Shown here: piece by piece, positions 45,353 through 57,200 of the stretch
Numbering within the stretch: position 1 is the first letter of the stretch
How the letters are laid out: the number at the start of each line of letters is the position of its first letter
From: Notospermus geniculatus
Taxonomy: Eukaryota; Nemertea; Pilidiophora; Heteronemertea; Lineidae
Assembly: GCA_002633025.1 (NCBI GenBank)
Contig: NMRB01000858.1
Location: forward strand, 4,823 to 68,822
Length of the DNA: 64,000 nt
Direction: 5' to 3'
Made by a program: the position numbers and the translations under genes
The notes under the pieces: model-generated
Databases searched by the model: none
What the model was told of the DNA's origin: nothing
The model's input: the letters and a program-made list of their open reading frames with translations, nothing else

Positions 45353-45640
45353 AGCGACCTATCGACGTGCAATATTATTGCACAATATGAGGATCAAAAT
45401 GGGCAATAATAGAGTTTTCACAAAGTCACCGAAACGCCAACGCCAACGCCAATCCCATTGTTCGATGTCACGAACACAGCACCGAACAAAAGGATAGACG
45501 TTCGCGTTGGCGTTTCGGGGGCTTTGCGAAAATTCCCTATTAGGCTTATTGCCAATCTTGCTCCCACATCCATTATGCCAGAAGCATGACACCCATTTTG
45601 GGCCCCATATATTGTGCAATAATATTGTGACGTGGAAGAA
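45353..45640. mobile_element. AATATTATTGCA foldback split by a GC-rich hairpin
   Basis: The host halves match 37244-37402 (ATATTATTGCACAATATGAG left; CACCCATTTTGGGCCCC and TTGTGCAATAATATTG right). The insert 45412-45545 is a fourth copy of the CGAAACGCCAACG hairpin. Confidence 0.85.
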
Positions 45641-46040
45641 ATAAGTTGGGTTCCGTGTCAAAACGGACAGTTTAAAAAGTCAAGCCCTTCTGTGTGCGAC
45701 TGTACATGTACGTAGAGGGACGAGACCAAAAAGCCCTGAATGATTGTAAGACGATGAATATTGGTATCACAATACATGTATGTATTCTTTATATCTCGTA
45801 ACGCAGTTAAATACATGGAAATTAGGGAAAGATGCTTGATGCTTGGCAAGTTTAACTACTAGTATCCGGTGAACAGTATGTTGGACAGTGCCACTGACTT
45901 TTGTCGGGAAGGTTCTTTATCAGCTGCAAAAAAGGGAAAAAAACATGTAAAATAAAAGAGAGTTTATCACTCTAACTCTAGATATTACCATAATATTACA
46001 TCTGTTGTCATCTGTCATACACCACGCTCCTCAGCAGAAC

Positions 46041-46219
46041 CAATAGAATAGGAGCTGTCAGCGAGTTGACCAATAGGTGTCACTACGGCCCAATTCAATG
46101 CATATAGCGGACACAGTCATTATTGATCGAGCAGCAATCACGTAGATTTTCCTGTACATTGGTCCGCTAGAACTTTGCTGCCATCTGTTGGCAATATGCG
46201 CGGCTGACTGCTCCTATTG
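46041..46219. mobile_element. CAATAGGAGC MITE, copy
   Basis: Ends AATAGGAGCTGTCAGCGAG and GCTGACTGCTCCTATT. The internal CCAATAGGTGTCACTACGGC is shared with 27232-27738 and 48762-48935. Confidence 0.85.
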
Positions 46220-46758
46220 ACGACAGGAAGTTGTCAAGCTGGGCATGCGCAGGAGAGTGATGTCGCGTACGTAATCATCGGACGCACGTATCCGCTGTGT
46301 AATGATATAAGGCCGACCATAACTCCGAACTTTCCCATCACCCAATCATTCTACTCGTTCTGTTGAGTAGTAGGCCTAGATACAGTATTCTGATTGGTTC
46401 CGATGATTTTGCACTCGACGCTAGTGAGGAGGTTGGTTCCCCAACCTACTGCAAGCTGATCGTTTGGACGGTGACAATTTTATTTTGCGTCGCGATCACA
46501 TTGCCATCTATTGACTGCAAATGACCCTCAATTCGTAGCAGTACGTGTGCCTGTGGAAACTACAGGAGGACGGTACTGAACTACAAACCTTATGCACCCC
46601 CTCTTATGAGAAATTTAACTTAAGACAGGGCCGTGTTATCTTTTATTTCACTTGAAGAAGTTGTTGTTACATTGCCAGTTCGCCCAACTGCGTGTGAAGG
46701 CTGATTGGCAACACCAGGAGCAGCACTAAATATTCCTATCGAAATAATAGTTACGTAC

Positions 46759-46805
46759 CTTTTTCATTTCATCTCTCATCTCCTTCTCGGTAACTCTTCC
46801 ATCGC
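46759..46805 (-). CDS. EF-hand exon B
   Basis: This 47-nt exon has acceptor CTTTCCTTCGTAG and donor GTACGTAAC. With the preceding base it completes DLNGDGRVTEKEMRDEMKK, a textbook EF loop with D, N, D and E at positions 1, 3, 5 and 12. It ends in phase 0. Confidence 0.75.
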
Positions 46806-47740
46806 CTACGAAGGAAAGAGTAAAATGTTAGGCCAACACGCAGTACTAGGGAGGTTTAGAAATCAAACCATAAACGTAAACCTTAACGTTAACGACAACG
46901 TTATTTTTGTACCGAAAATGCAATACAAAATCTGGTTAATGTGTAGTATGAAAATAACGTCGTAAAGTTTACGTTTATCGTTTGATTTCTAAACCTCCCT
47001 ACTATTCGCAGGGGAAACCTTGATCAAAGAATGCAGTCACGGTTGCAGGCAGTTCTTGAATTCCTTTGATCGTGTCAAAACTATGGCCACGGTATTGCCA
47101 CTTTTTCTCGACAGCCGGCGCCACCGCGCCATTCTCCAACCCAGGGACAAACTACCTGTACGTTGTCGGCGAATTCACCCGATTTACTACGTACATTTTG
47201 TAATGCATTTTTGTAGTTCGTTTTGCTGCCGCTAGGTGGCTCCCTCTACGTCGGCAGTCAAATAACGCATTAGAGATCCTCCTTACTGGTGCAAAGGTGC
47301 ATAGAAAAATCGTTTTGGCTATGCCAGAAAGAAATCTCGGTTTTAAAGGGACTCTATAGGCAGCTAGCCAATTTGCTCATATCAGTGAGGTCACTTCATC
47401 ACAGGTGGCGCCAACTGACAACCTACGGATTTTGGCTCAAATGTTGATGTTCAGTGTATTTTACTTAACCGATCGGTGTAATGAGCACAGCAAAAATATA
47501 TACGAGGAGGCGGCCTGTAGGGCCCCTTTTAATTATTTTCCGCCCCGGGATAATCTTTCATCAAGTACTTACCATTTAAGTCGTAGGACATGACAACGGC
47601 CCGTTCGTCCTGGATTTCATCAATGACACCATCATTATTCGTGTCAAATATGTGGTACCAATATTCCCCGGGACCAAAATTGGTGCAGTATAGAACGTTC
47701 CAATAACGTTCAAACTCTTTCTTTGTGATGAAGCCATCCT
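46759..47740 (-). CDS. EF-hand calcium-binding protein, two internal exons
   Basis: Exons 47740-47573 and 46805-46759 join in frame (phase 1 junction). They give DGFITKKEFERYWNVLYC, then FGPGEYWYHIFDTNNDGVID, then SYDLNGDGRVTEKEMRDEMK. Three EF-hand loops are suggested. The first (xxxxDGFITKKE) begins in an upstream exon not found. DTNNDGVIDEIQ has Gln where Glu/Asp usually ligates at position 12. DLNGDGRVTEKE is canonical. Loops 1 and 2 are about 35 residues apart, as in a normal pair, but loop 3 begins only 21 residues after loop 2. Both exon boundaries cut inside a loop. The family within EF-hand proteins is not identified, and start and stop exons are missing. Confidence 0.75.
46847..47001. 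mobile_element. TAGGGAGGTTTAGAAATCAAA foldback beside an EF-hand exon
   Basis: TAGGGAGGTTTAGAAATC pairs with GATTTCTAAACCTCCCTA; inner AAACGTAAACCTTAACG arms also pair. It lies 41 bp upstream (minus sense) of the acceptor of the 46805 exon. Confidence 0.88.
47573..47740 (-). CDS. EF-hand exon A
   Basis: Acceptor TTTTCTCCTTCAG lies above 47740; donor GTAAGTACT lies below 47573. The exon is 168 nt, entered with two bases of a split codon and left in phase 1. It carries the end of one EF loop and the whole DTNNDGVIDEIQ loop. Confidence 0.78.
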
Positions 47741-47867
47741 CTGAAGGAGAAAACACAGTTTTGTTATTGACATTTTTGTCAACATGTTTGTGAGCGTTAC
47801 TCATTCTTACCTATTCTGTTTTTGCTCGAGGAAATTGCAGGGTGGCCATTGAAACGAGCCCTCCGCC

Positions 47868-48255
47868 AGCCCTCCACGGAGCCACGGTGGTGTAGTGGTT
47901 CGGGTCTCCGACTAGTAGGCCTACTCATGCATTACTGTTACCTTTTCATAATAGCGGTCAGAGGATCCCGGGTTCGAATCCCANGTTGCACTAGATGAAA
48001 TTACCACCTATGAAACTGAGGTGATGAATTCTTTGTTCATTGAGCCGTTTGGCTGGATTCGTGTCATAATTGCCCAGGAAGAAAAATCCAGAAGAAGAAA
48101 GAATCCTGAGTGAATTCAATATGGTCACCACACTGTGAGGTGTGGTGACCATAATAAGTGTCGCCTTACACAGACTGAAGAGATGGAGCAAGGTTAAGTG
48201 TCTTGCTCAAGGAAACAAAGAAATTGATATTGACATAGCTTGGAATTGAACCATG
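47868..48255 (+). mobile_element. tRNA-derived SINE-like sequence
   Basis: AGCCACGGTGGTGTAGTGG and GGGTTCGAATCCCA give box A and B-like motifs, but about 40 bases separate the A-box arm from the rest. The single N at 47984 falls right after the B box. GGTTAAGTGTCTTGCTCAAG near 48195 is a tail-type motif in the opposite sense, so two SINE parts may meet here. Confidence 0.55.
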
Positions 48256-48689
48256 ATCTCAAATTCAAATTTTTCATGTTCCAGGGGGCCTTGGAGTATT
48301 TTCACATGCCTTCATTCAGCCTAGAAATTTTATACTTGTTTACACTGTTCAGAGAACAAATAACTAGGATTAAAACTTGAATTGTGTTCAGTCTTGTATG
48401 CCAACTAGCCGTGAACACTGACCATCATTACCCCACAAAACAATGACAGAAGGCAAAGTTGGCATGCATTTCAGAAGACGTGTGTCGAGGAATGCAATTA
48501 AATTATAATCAAATCAGCCAGATCTGTTGTGACTTATTTGTCATGTCAATCCCCAACCATTCAAATCAAACCCTGTCACTCCTATTGTGTACAGCACTCT
48601 GAGGTAATGTCACAAATGACTGATTTCCCTCATAGTCTTAATACCCTGTGTCCAACTCAGACCACTGCACACATCAAAACATGAAGGGC

Positions 48690-48985
48690 CATAAATGCAC
48701 CAAACTCAGGGGTTCAGCCACCACTTTTCCATTGTCACATCATACCCTGGCAAACCTAAACAATAGGAGCTGTCAGTGAGTTGGCCAATAGGTGTCACTA
48801 CAGCCCAATTCAATGCATAAAACGGACCCATTCATTCTTGATCAAGCACCAATCATGTGGATTTTCCTGTGTATTGGTCTGCTAGAACTTTTGGCGACGT
48901 GCGACTGACTGCTCCTATCCTATTGAAAAGTTGTGGCTGAAACTGAGTTCAAGATAATCTTCATTTGGTGCATACGGCCCGAAGA
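48690..48985. mobile_element. ATGCACCAAA foldback split by a CAATAGGAGC MITE
   Basis: GGGCCATAAATGCACCAAAC pairs with CATTTGGTGCATACGGCCC. Between CAAACCTAAA and AAAAGTTGTGGCTG sits about 48762-48935, a copy of the 46041 MITE. A related host without this insert is at 38900-39108. Confidence 0.82.
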
Positions 48986-49237
48986 CACCACCAGTTTGGA
49001 TGGTGAAAACAGGGGCCAACTTATCAAAGCATTTCTTCTTGTTATTTGGGTCCATACAAAATACAGGGTACATCGACAGGACTGTGAAATGGGCGACTAA
49101 AACATATTTTGGCTGGGTTATCACTTATTATCAGACAGAGGTGATGAATTGCCAATGTCCGCCACATGTTCCTTCCCAACCAGCAAATGCACATGGCTAC
49201 CTAAAACAGTGACACTGACAGGCCTAGTACTCTAGTA

Positions 49238-49464
49238 CTGTAAAGCAAGATAATTTCGCGGCTGGAAATTTTCGTGAATCAAGAATTATAGACATATTCA
49301 CGGCAGGATATTTTCGCGAGTCTCTGCCATTTTTTCATTTTTTTTCACGGGACCGTATTTATCACTTGCGTGTACTCATATTCGCGACAGGAAATTTTTG
49401 CAACTCATACACTCTCGCGAAATTCGCGAAAATTTCCTGCACGCGAAATTTTCCTGCTTTACAG
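49238..49464. mobile_element. CTGTAAAGCA MITE with TA target, copy 1
   Basis: The ends CTGTAAAGCARGA and TCCTGCTTTACAG are flanked by TA on both sides, a Tc1/mariner-like signature. The interior GCGAAATTCGCGAAAATTTC is shared with copy 2. Confidence 0.85.
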
Positions 49465-49499
49465 TATGTTGCAACACTCAAAGGGCCTAAACACTGATG

Positions 49500-50215
49500 T
49501 GCATCAGAATGAGAATCAAGGCCAATCCAAGAGACTGGTGCTGTGGGTCGGGATGCCTGCTGTAACAGATCAAATTTTTCATCCAACTTCTTGGAAATTC
49601 AGATTCCGGGCCTATTGGGGCTTCAATGTATAAACCCGCATGTAGGCCTTTATTGAGCATATTCAGAAAATTGGATGAAAAATTTGATCATGTACAGCGG
49701 GCATAAGATGGAACCAAGGCCTATCCGTTAGACTGCTGCTCTGGGGCAGGGATGAGAATCAAGGCCTGCCCAAGAGACTGGTCTTGTGGATTGGGAATAA
49801 GATGAGAATCAAGGCATATCCATGAGACTGCTGCTGTGGTGAGGGATGAGAATCAAGGCCAATCCAAGAGACTGGTACTGTAGGTTGGGACCAAATAACA
49901 AAGGCCTATCATCCATGAGACTGCTGGTGTGGGCTGAGAATGAGAATCAAGGCCTATCCAAGAGACTGGTGGTGTGGGCAGGAATGAGAAACACATCCTC
50001 CAACAGCAGGGCCTTGGTCTCGTTCCTCTTCATACACTCCGCACTTGTGGATGAAGAGGAGTGAGGTAAAAACCCCTGCTGTGGGAGGATGGAGAAACAA
50101 AGCCTATCCACGAGACTGGCGAAGGCCAAGAATAGGAACGCAGGCCTGTCCATGAAACTGGCAGCTTGGGCCAGGAATGAGAATCATGGCCTGTCAATGA
50201 GACTACTCTCCATTC
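49500..50215. repeat. Minisatellite of about 45-bp units, interrupted by a foldback
   Basis: About ten units follow GAGAATCAAGGCCTATCCAA...GAGACTGGTGGTGTGGG. A foldback at about 49555-49705 (AGATCAAATTTTTCATCCAA and its complement) and a 100-bp foreign block near 49990-50090 split the array. It lies below the last eIF4G exon found. Confidence 0.8.
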
Positions 50216-50645
50216 CAAATCCCCTTGGCGCGAGGTTTATCAACGATAGCTCCGCAACGGCTGGGCCGATTTTGATGAAACACACGTCAGTTGACTTATC
50301 TTTCTTGGCGGTACAGCCATCATCACTGTCAATTTCCCGAAAAACGTGGCAGAAAAAAGTTGTTTCACAAATCACCGTTTGTGCTGACGGCCGAAATGGC
50401 GGCCATTTTGAAATGACGCAATGCATCGCGCACGTGTAAACTGCACTGAACAGCATCGCGAAATGAAATGGGTTTTGAGAAAGAGATCCGTTATGCCGTC
50501 CTTACGCAAAAAATGAAGATAGCAGAAAGATACCGGCAAGAAAGACAAGTTTATTGATGTATGGTATGTTGAATTTGGCCCAGCCGTTGAGGAGATATCG
50601 GCCGAAAACCTCGCGCCAAGGGGATTTGGAATGAAGAGTAGTAGT
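50200..50645. mobile_element. Foldback with CATTCCAAATCCCCTTGG ends
   Basis: CATTCCAAATCCCCTTGGCG with CGAGGTTT pairs with AAACCTCGCGCCAAGGGG-type sequence at the right. CAACGGCTGGGCC is also mirrored. It ends 70 bp from the eIF4G exon donor. Confidence 0.8.
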
Positions 50646-50714
50646 GGTGTGTGAGAGGCAAGTGCAGAGGAATATTGTCAAAGGATAAGGATATCTGAAT
50701 TGAAAGTAACTTAC

Positions 50715-51234
50715 GTTCAACAGGTGTGGGAACTTCTGGTGTCTCTGCCACAACAGGCGTTTTCTCGACTGGCTTCACAGGTTCTGGCGTTTGCTCCACC
50801 TCAGGCGTTGGTTTTTCCTCCACTTTTATAGACTCACTAACAACCTCAGTGGGTTCACTCAACTTAGCAGTTCTTTCTACAACTTTATCACTGTGACTAG
50901 TGTCCGTTTTTACAGTCTCAGCACCCTTAGTAACTGGTGTCTCCTCCACCGTAGGACAAGCAACAACTTCTGCTGGTTCAGGCATAGAAATCACTTCCTT
51001 TTTCTCTGGTTCAGAATCCGGTTCTGAATTCACAACAGTTTCTGTGCTGATTTGTTTTGGCGTTTCCTCTGCGGACTGTTCCGTTTCTGGTTTTGTTACG
51101 ACTGGTTGGGGTTGTGAAGGTTTCTGTGTGTCTGAATTTAACGTCGCAGCCACTTGTGAAGCAAACTGGGCAGCAATATTACTCTGAACGGATGGTGAGG
51201 CTGGCTGCGGGGCTCCTGCATCATCGGCCTGAGA
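50715..51234 (-). CDS. EIF4G: eIF4G exon, Pro/Glu/Val-rich (520 nt)
   Basis: Acceptor is GTCTTGATTTCAG; donor is GTAAGTTAC; phase 0 in, phase 1 out. It starts SQADDAGAPQPASPSVQSNI and becomes a long run rich in E, P, V, T and K, ending PEVPTPVE plus one base. This kind of disordered linker lies before the eIF4E-binding motif in animal eIF4G. The expected next exon was not found. Confidence 0.85.
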
Positions 51235-54200
51235 CTGAAATCAAGACAATATCACAAATTCAACAGATACTGATATCAAACTTGATCTCTACCCATTAGA
51301 TTTCAAATTCTTTACATGGGCTTCATTAGGCCTTTTTACACAGTGCCGGTGCATTCCGGATCGAGACTGGAACGAGGAGGGTTCGGTTATTTTTCCCAGT
51401 GTAAAAGCGAAACAACTGACCTCCACCTTCCTCGGGCCAGTTCAGTTCGCCGCGCGAATCTCGGGAAGGTGGAGGTAGGTTCAGGCCAGTTATTCTCTCG
51501 TGTAAAAGCGAACCGACCTCCATCGGCCTCATGCGGGGTTGAGCACGCTACATGCCGATACACGCCATCTAGTGGCACGCATTTGAACGAACCAACCTCG
51601 AACTAGATCGAGGTTACGGAACCCGCAACTTTTACCCTGACAAGTAAACTGGCCAGTTTTGGAACTTGTTCTGAGAGGTCTGTGTATCATTATTCCTATT
51701 ACCGGGTACCCTTAATCCATTGAACTATTCCCTAACTCATGCTGATTTATCGACTATATTCAGCCATAACTATAGGCCATATTATTACAAGCAAACACTG
51801 CAAACAAGAATACTGGTGGCTGACTGGAAGAAACGTTTGAGCGAGTTCTGAGCTTTCAAACAGGACATGCTCAAGATCGAGTTAGTGGAAAGAGTGAGTC
51901 ATAAGATAACCTGAGATACAAATAATGTGGGAATCAGTGGTGAGGCCCCTATTACATAGACGCTATTCGGTATTCGGTATACGGTATACTGTTTGGAAAA
52001 TTTGGACATGCACGATTCGAACTATACGCGAATAGCGTGCCCTCAGAGTAGTTTAGTCTTATGTAAACCACTCATTGAAATAACCTTGCTCGATTCAAAC
52101 TATACACGTGCCCTACGAAACGTGCCTCGAACACCAAATAGCGTATAGTTTTATGTAATAGACCGTTCTCAAATTGACGCAAACGAGAAAGATCTGCACA
52201 CTTCCGCCGAAATTTCAACCATAGCCTCGGTCTGAAGCTGAATGATGTGACGCAGACAGTCCCGCGACAGTGACGTCGACGACGTTGCGTCAGACTCGAC
52301 CATTGCTGAATAATGGATTGCGTCACGTCACCCGGTTTCAGATCGAGGTTATGGTTGAAATTACGGAGGAAGTGCGCAGATCGGGGAATTTGAGAATGGT
52401 CTATAGGGGCCTAAAGGAAGGAACTCCACTCACTCACTACCAAGCATGGGCCACACAATTTCTCTAGAGATTTTGATAAATGCTCTATATACAAGTGCCC
52501 AGACTGGCCAGATATCCAGTGGCAAGCAGCCTGCCCCTTTTGGAGGCTTGTACTGAGGAGTGAAGAAATCGTTTTTTTCCAATTACTTTGATATTCCTTC
52601 CAACAATTCACCACAATGGCGCCATGAAAGACTGTCAAATTTACACAAAGTGAGTTCACAGTAAGAAGTACGCCTTCAAAATTCAATACATGCTTGCTGA
52701 GCCACAGTGACAAGTTGGTAGTGAATGAGTAGAGGGAATATTAAGTTCACTCCCCAGGAGTTAACAAACCAACCTTCCCCAAGTCTGTACAGTGTCAGAG
52801 ATGACACATTTTTACAAAATTTTCAACTCATGTTGCGCTTGAGAAGATAATGAGTATAGAGTATGAGAATGAGTATCCAGGAGAACCAAGTACCAAGGAA
52901 ACCAGTCACAGAAAGATTTAACATGCGATGTCAATGGCGATATGAATAAAACCTAGCAAATGCTTTTACTTCAGATTTGTACAGCATAGCGTAGTGCATT
53001 TGTGCTGCAAAATCCAAGTAAAAGTATTTACTAGTCTTTATTCATATGACCCATTGGGTGATATGAATAAAGACTTAGTAAATACTTTACTTGAATTCTG
53101 CAATACAAATGCACTAGGCAGTGCTATAGAAATGTGAAGTAAAAGCATTTGCTAGTCTTTATTCATATGACCCATTGTCAGGACTAAACCAGATCTATCT
53201 ACAAGTTATACCTTCATGCCTAAAATACCCTGGAATACCGGAATATCAGCACCTGCTTTTGTCCAGAATCACTTGTGACACACGCGACGGATGTATTTAC
53301 ATATTATACAAATCTAGGACCATGCGATTTGACACAACCCTGAATGGCAATTTTACGATTATCAAAATCTTGGCTTTATCTTTGGTCTATGATAACATGG
53401 CATGCAGGCCGGTGGGGAAGGCCTCCAGCCTCGGGTGGTTAAATATCTTCCTAATATCAATTCGCAAGAACTTCTAAAACATAGCGTGCAACAAAATGCA
53501 AGAATTTCACACAGTTAGTCTTGTACTGAGTACGTAACATGGCCCATCACCACAGGAATGAGATTAGTGCGAAATGAGAGGATCAGTGCTGCCAGAACGC
53601 CGGGCTTACCAGGTCGGAAGACATCTCCTCTTCACATGGTGGTGCCTTCGTAATAGAAGAGGGTCAGTGAATTCATGGGGCAAAATTCAGGCTAGAAGGA
53701 TTAGCTCTGTCCCTAAGGGCTCAAACCTACTGTAACATAAGACCCCCATGTTCTATTTGTGTATCAGTAGCCAGTGCAGTGACTGACTGCTCACCATTGC
53801 TAATGTGGTTCTGTGACCAACTCAAAAGTTCATTTTCTGTCTCACGAACCAGGATAGCATCGCAAGACAGAAGGGTATGGAGGCTTTGCCATGACGTCAT
53901 CCTGGCGGCCATTCTGGAGGACACAGGGCGCAGAGGTGTGAGCCGACCGTGACGTGACTTGCGTGAAGTGTGCCACGCCATTGTTTGACGTAACGTCATT
54001 GGGACATGCACGGCTCATTTCGCTGCGCCTCTGCAGCATGTGTCCTCCAGCATGGCGGCTTGTGACGTCACATGCAAAGCCTCTATAAGACTGAAATATG
54101 GCTACAAGTTCATCTAGGTGCAGTCATATAATGGGGACGATAGCTGACTTTTTCAATAGGTGTCACTAGTGGTTAAAACTACTGAAATGAAACTAACATC

Positions 54201-57200
54201 CCGGTCCTGATCAATTTCCCACACAAAAGGCATCCATTGTATTAGGACCGGGTTTCGGTGCACTGCCCTCTGTTGAGCTACCATCCCCATTGCAATTCCC
54301 CATTCGACACCAAATCTACTACACATACATAAAGTGAGTTCTACAAAATAAACGACAAAATAAACGTTTTCCATCATTACTCAGTGTGAGAGACCGAGTA
54401 CTGTAAAGCAACATAATTTCGCGGCTGGAAATTTTCACGAATCAAGATTTATAGACATATTCGCTGCAGGATATTTTCGCGAGTCTCTGCCATTTTTTTT
54501 CAGTTTTCTTTCACGGATCATATTTATCACTTGCCTGAATTTATATTCGCGACAGGAAATTTTTGCGACTCATACACTCTCGCGAAATTCGCGAAAATTT
54601 CCTGCACGCGAAGTTTTCCTGCTTTACAGTACTATACTTACCACAACTGGGGTGGCCCGAGCACTCGACGGGCCCGATGACAATGGTGGCGTCTGTGTCT
54701 TTCCACTCTTTGCTGCACTCATTATATCATCAGTCACATCTTGTCCAGAATTCGGGTCACATATTCTGATGACCTTCCTTTCTCTAGGAACACTGGTGTA
54801 GCTTCCTGAGGATGACGGTGGCCGATTAGGCTGTGCGTTCATCCCGTATTGATGTTGGGGGTTTGGGTAGTATGTGACTGAAAGGTGGAAGAACAGATAA
54901 TGTCACATTAACAGGCCTGGGTTAGGACACTAGGAAGTAGAGGTTTTACCAAAAGACAAGACTGATGATTGAGTCATTGGCTGATATTCATGAAGGTAGC
55001 AAGTGCTTTTGCTTCAAGTTTTTCAGTACATTTATTACATTGGACCTTGCTGTGAAAATCTTAAGTAAAAGCATTTGCTAACTTTTAGGAATACCAGCCA
55101 TTGGGTAACCTCAGGCAGAATGGAAAACAGCCATTGGGTAACCTCATGCAGAATGGAAAACAACACTACAAACGCAATGAGCAAACAATGCGACCGTCTC
55201 ACACGGATTCCAAAACCCAACTGAAGTGCCTTCATGCTCACGTGCACATGACATCACACCACTTCGGATAGCATTTTTTGATAAATTTAGGTGACAACAA
55301 CCAGATTCAGAACTACCTACATGTACCTTGTGGTTGATAAGTTGGCACCTGAGGCTGCATGCCTAACTGACTTTGCTGTGATGTGTTGATTGTATACTGT
55401 TGTGCCATGTTGGGTCGTGCACTCGGCTGGTACTGCGGGAGAGAAGAGAAAGACATTTAGAAGCAGACAACAAAATGAAGTCCTAGCTTTCTGCAGCAGG
55501 GGTAGCATTTCACTACTTTGTAAACATCTAGATTGTTGGGTCTATGCCTTTGGTAAGAGTAAGTGAACATTCGGCTTGAAAAAAAAACAAGAAAAAAGTT
55601 GATGAGGTATTGGGCTTGCTTAGTTACATCATCTTCGATAATCGAAGGCTGATCTGCTCTCCACTGCGTTACATCGCACATCACCCTTCAAGAAATAGAC
55701 CAGTCGGCGGCGTAGGCTATCTTGGCAGCATGCCAACTTTAGCGGTCGACCAATCATATGACACTTTATATCGGGTCTTCGGCTACAATTCTTTGTACCA
55801 CGATTCAAATTTTACAACACCGATTCTGATTGGCCTCTTCTTCTCGAGGCGGCAGATACGCCGTGGACCGGTCACTTTCTCGAAGGGTAATGTGCGGTGT
55901 AACGTAGTGGTGAGCAGATCGGCCTTCGATCATCGAAGATGAGTTACATATGAGTTGTTGTTAACTGAAAAGAAAGGATTGCTAACAATAACATCTGGAC
56001 AAAACTGCTGTTTGGAGGTCTGAAGGAAAAAATAACTTGTACACGCCACCAGAGGACACAGAGACTGAAGCAATAGATCATAATAATGCTGAAATTCAGT
56101 ACAAATGAAATGATATTAGTGTATGTATATGAAGACTTTTTCACTGAACTGCACAATAATCGTTGGCTCAAAAAAGAGAGCTCTCACCACAATCACACAT
56201 CAACTGGTTTTCACAGAGGAATATGGCTTGAAATTGACCAAACATAAAAACCTGAATGAAGACACTTCCATTGATTGACATACAGGGCTTCCATCAAAAT
56301 ATTTTTGAAGGGGGGATTGCCCCCTTTCCAACTTTTTGGGGGGGGATTTTCATTTTTTCAGTGGGGATACAAAAACCACCAGTGACAATGAAGGTGCAGG
56401 ATATGCCATAACTGTGTAGTGACACCTCACCAAAACTGTGCAGTGAGACCTGGAAAGATTCTGATGTCACACCTGCATTGCAAATGGCGGCTTCACTTTT
56501 AAAGATAGATTTTTTATTTACAGAAAATATGTGCGGGAATGGCCCATTTTGACTATTTTTTCTTGCGGGAGATACAGGAGTTTTGGCGGGAATCCCGCAA
56601 TCGCGCTGCTTAGCGGAAGCCCTGGTCATCAATACACATTTTCCAAAACTCGACGACACAGAACTTATTTCGCATGCACAGTACAGGGGGCACGGTGCCC
56701 AACTGAAGTTACGCTGATCTAGACACAGGAGTTTAGGTTCTGAAGCCATGATTGCGAGGACATGCCAGAAGCTACTAGCAATATCATCAACGACAACAGG
56801 CCATGCCCATGCACCAGCTAAAATGTGCACACGTTTATGGTTTCGAAACTAAGACAGAAGAAGATGGTGACGGGTTTTTAGAGATTTTCCTGGGAGAAAA
56901 CACAAATTTTGGGGGGCACAAGATGGAAAAGGTGACGTCAGGAAAAAGATATTCACACCCAAAGTACATTTTTAGGGAAAATTGCTTGATGAATCCCAGG
57001 ATATGGTTCACAGTGAGATGGCATCATGCAAATGGCGCGGAGAGGGAAAGTGATATGAGGATCTGAATGAAGCGTATTTGAAGCTTAGCTATGGCATCAA
57101 ATGGTTTGAGTAAGGGTTTCTTCCTCTGAAGGTCTGCTGTACAAACATCAGCATGGGGAGATATGATTCATGTCAGCTTAAGGGATGACCTCTTGCCAAT

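Noticed and set aside
42384-46759. EF-hand exons spliced directly to the globin as a fusion protein
   Set aside because: Exon B ends in phase 0, and reading into the globin exon from its acceptor hits a stop (TGA) within six codons; the globin has its own ATG and standard N terminus.
56294-56830. 178-codon open frame on the minus strand
   Set aside because: It has no recognisable domain, covers repeat-like sequence shared with 57417-57510, and lies in an eIF4G intron.
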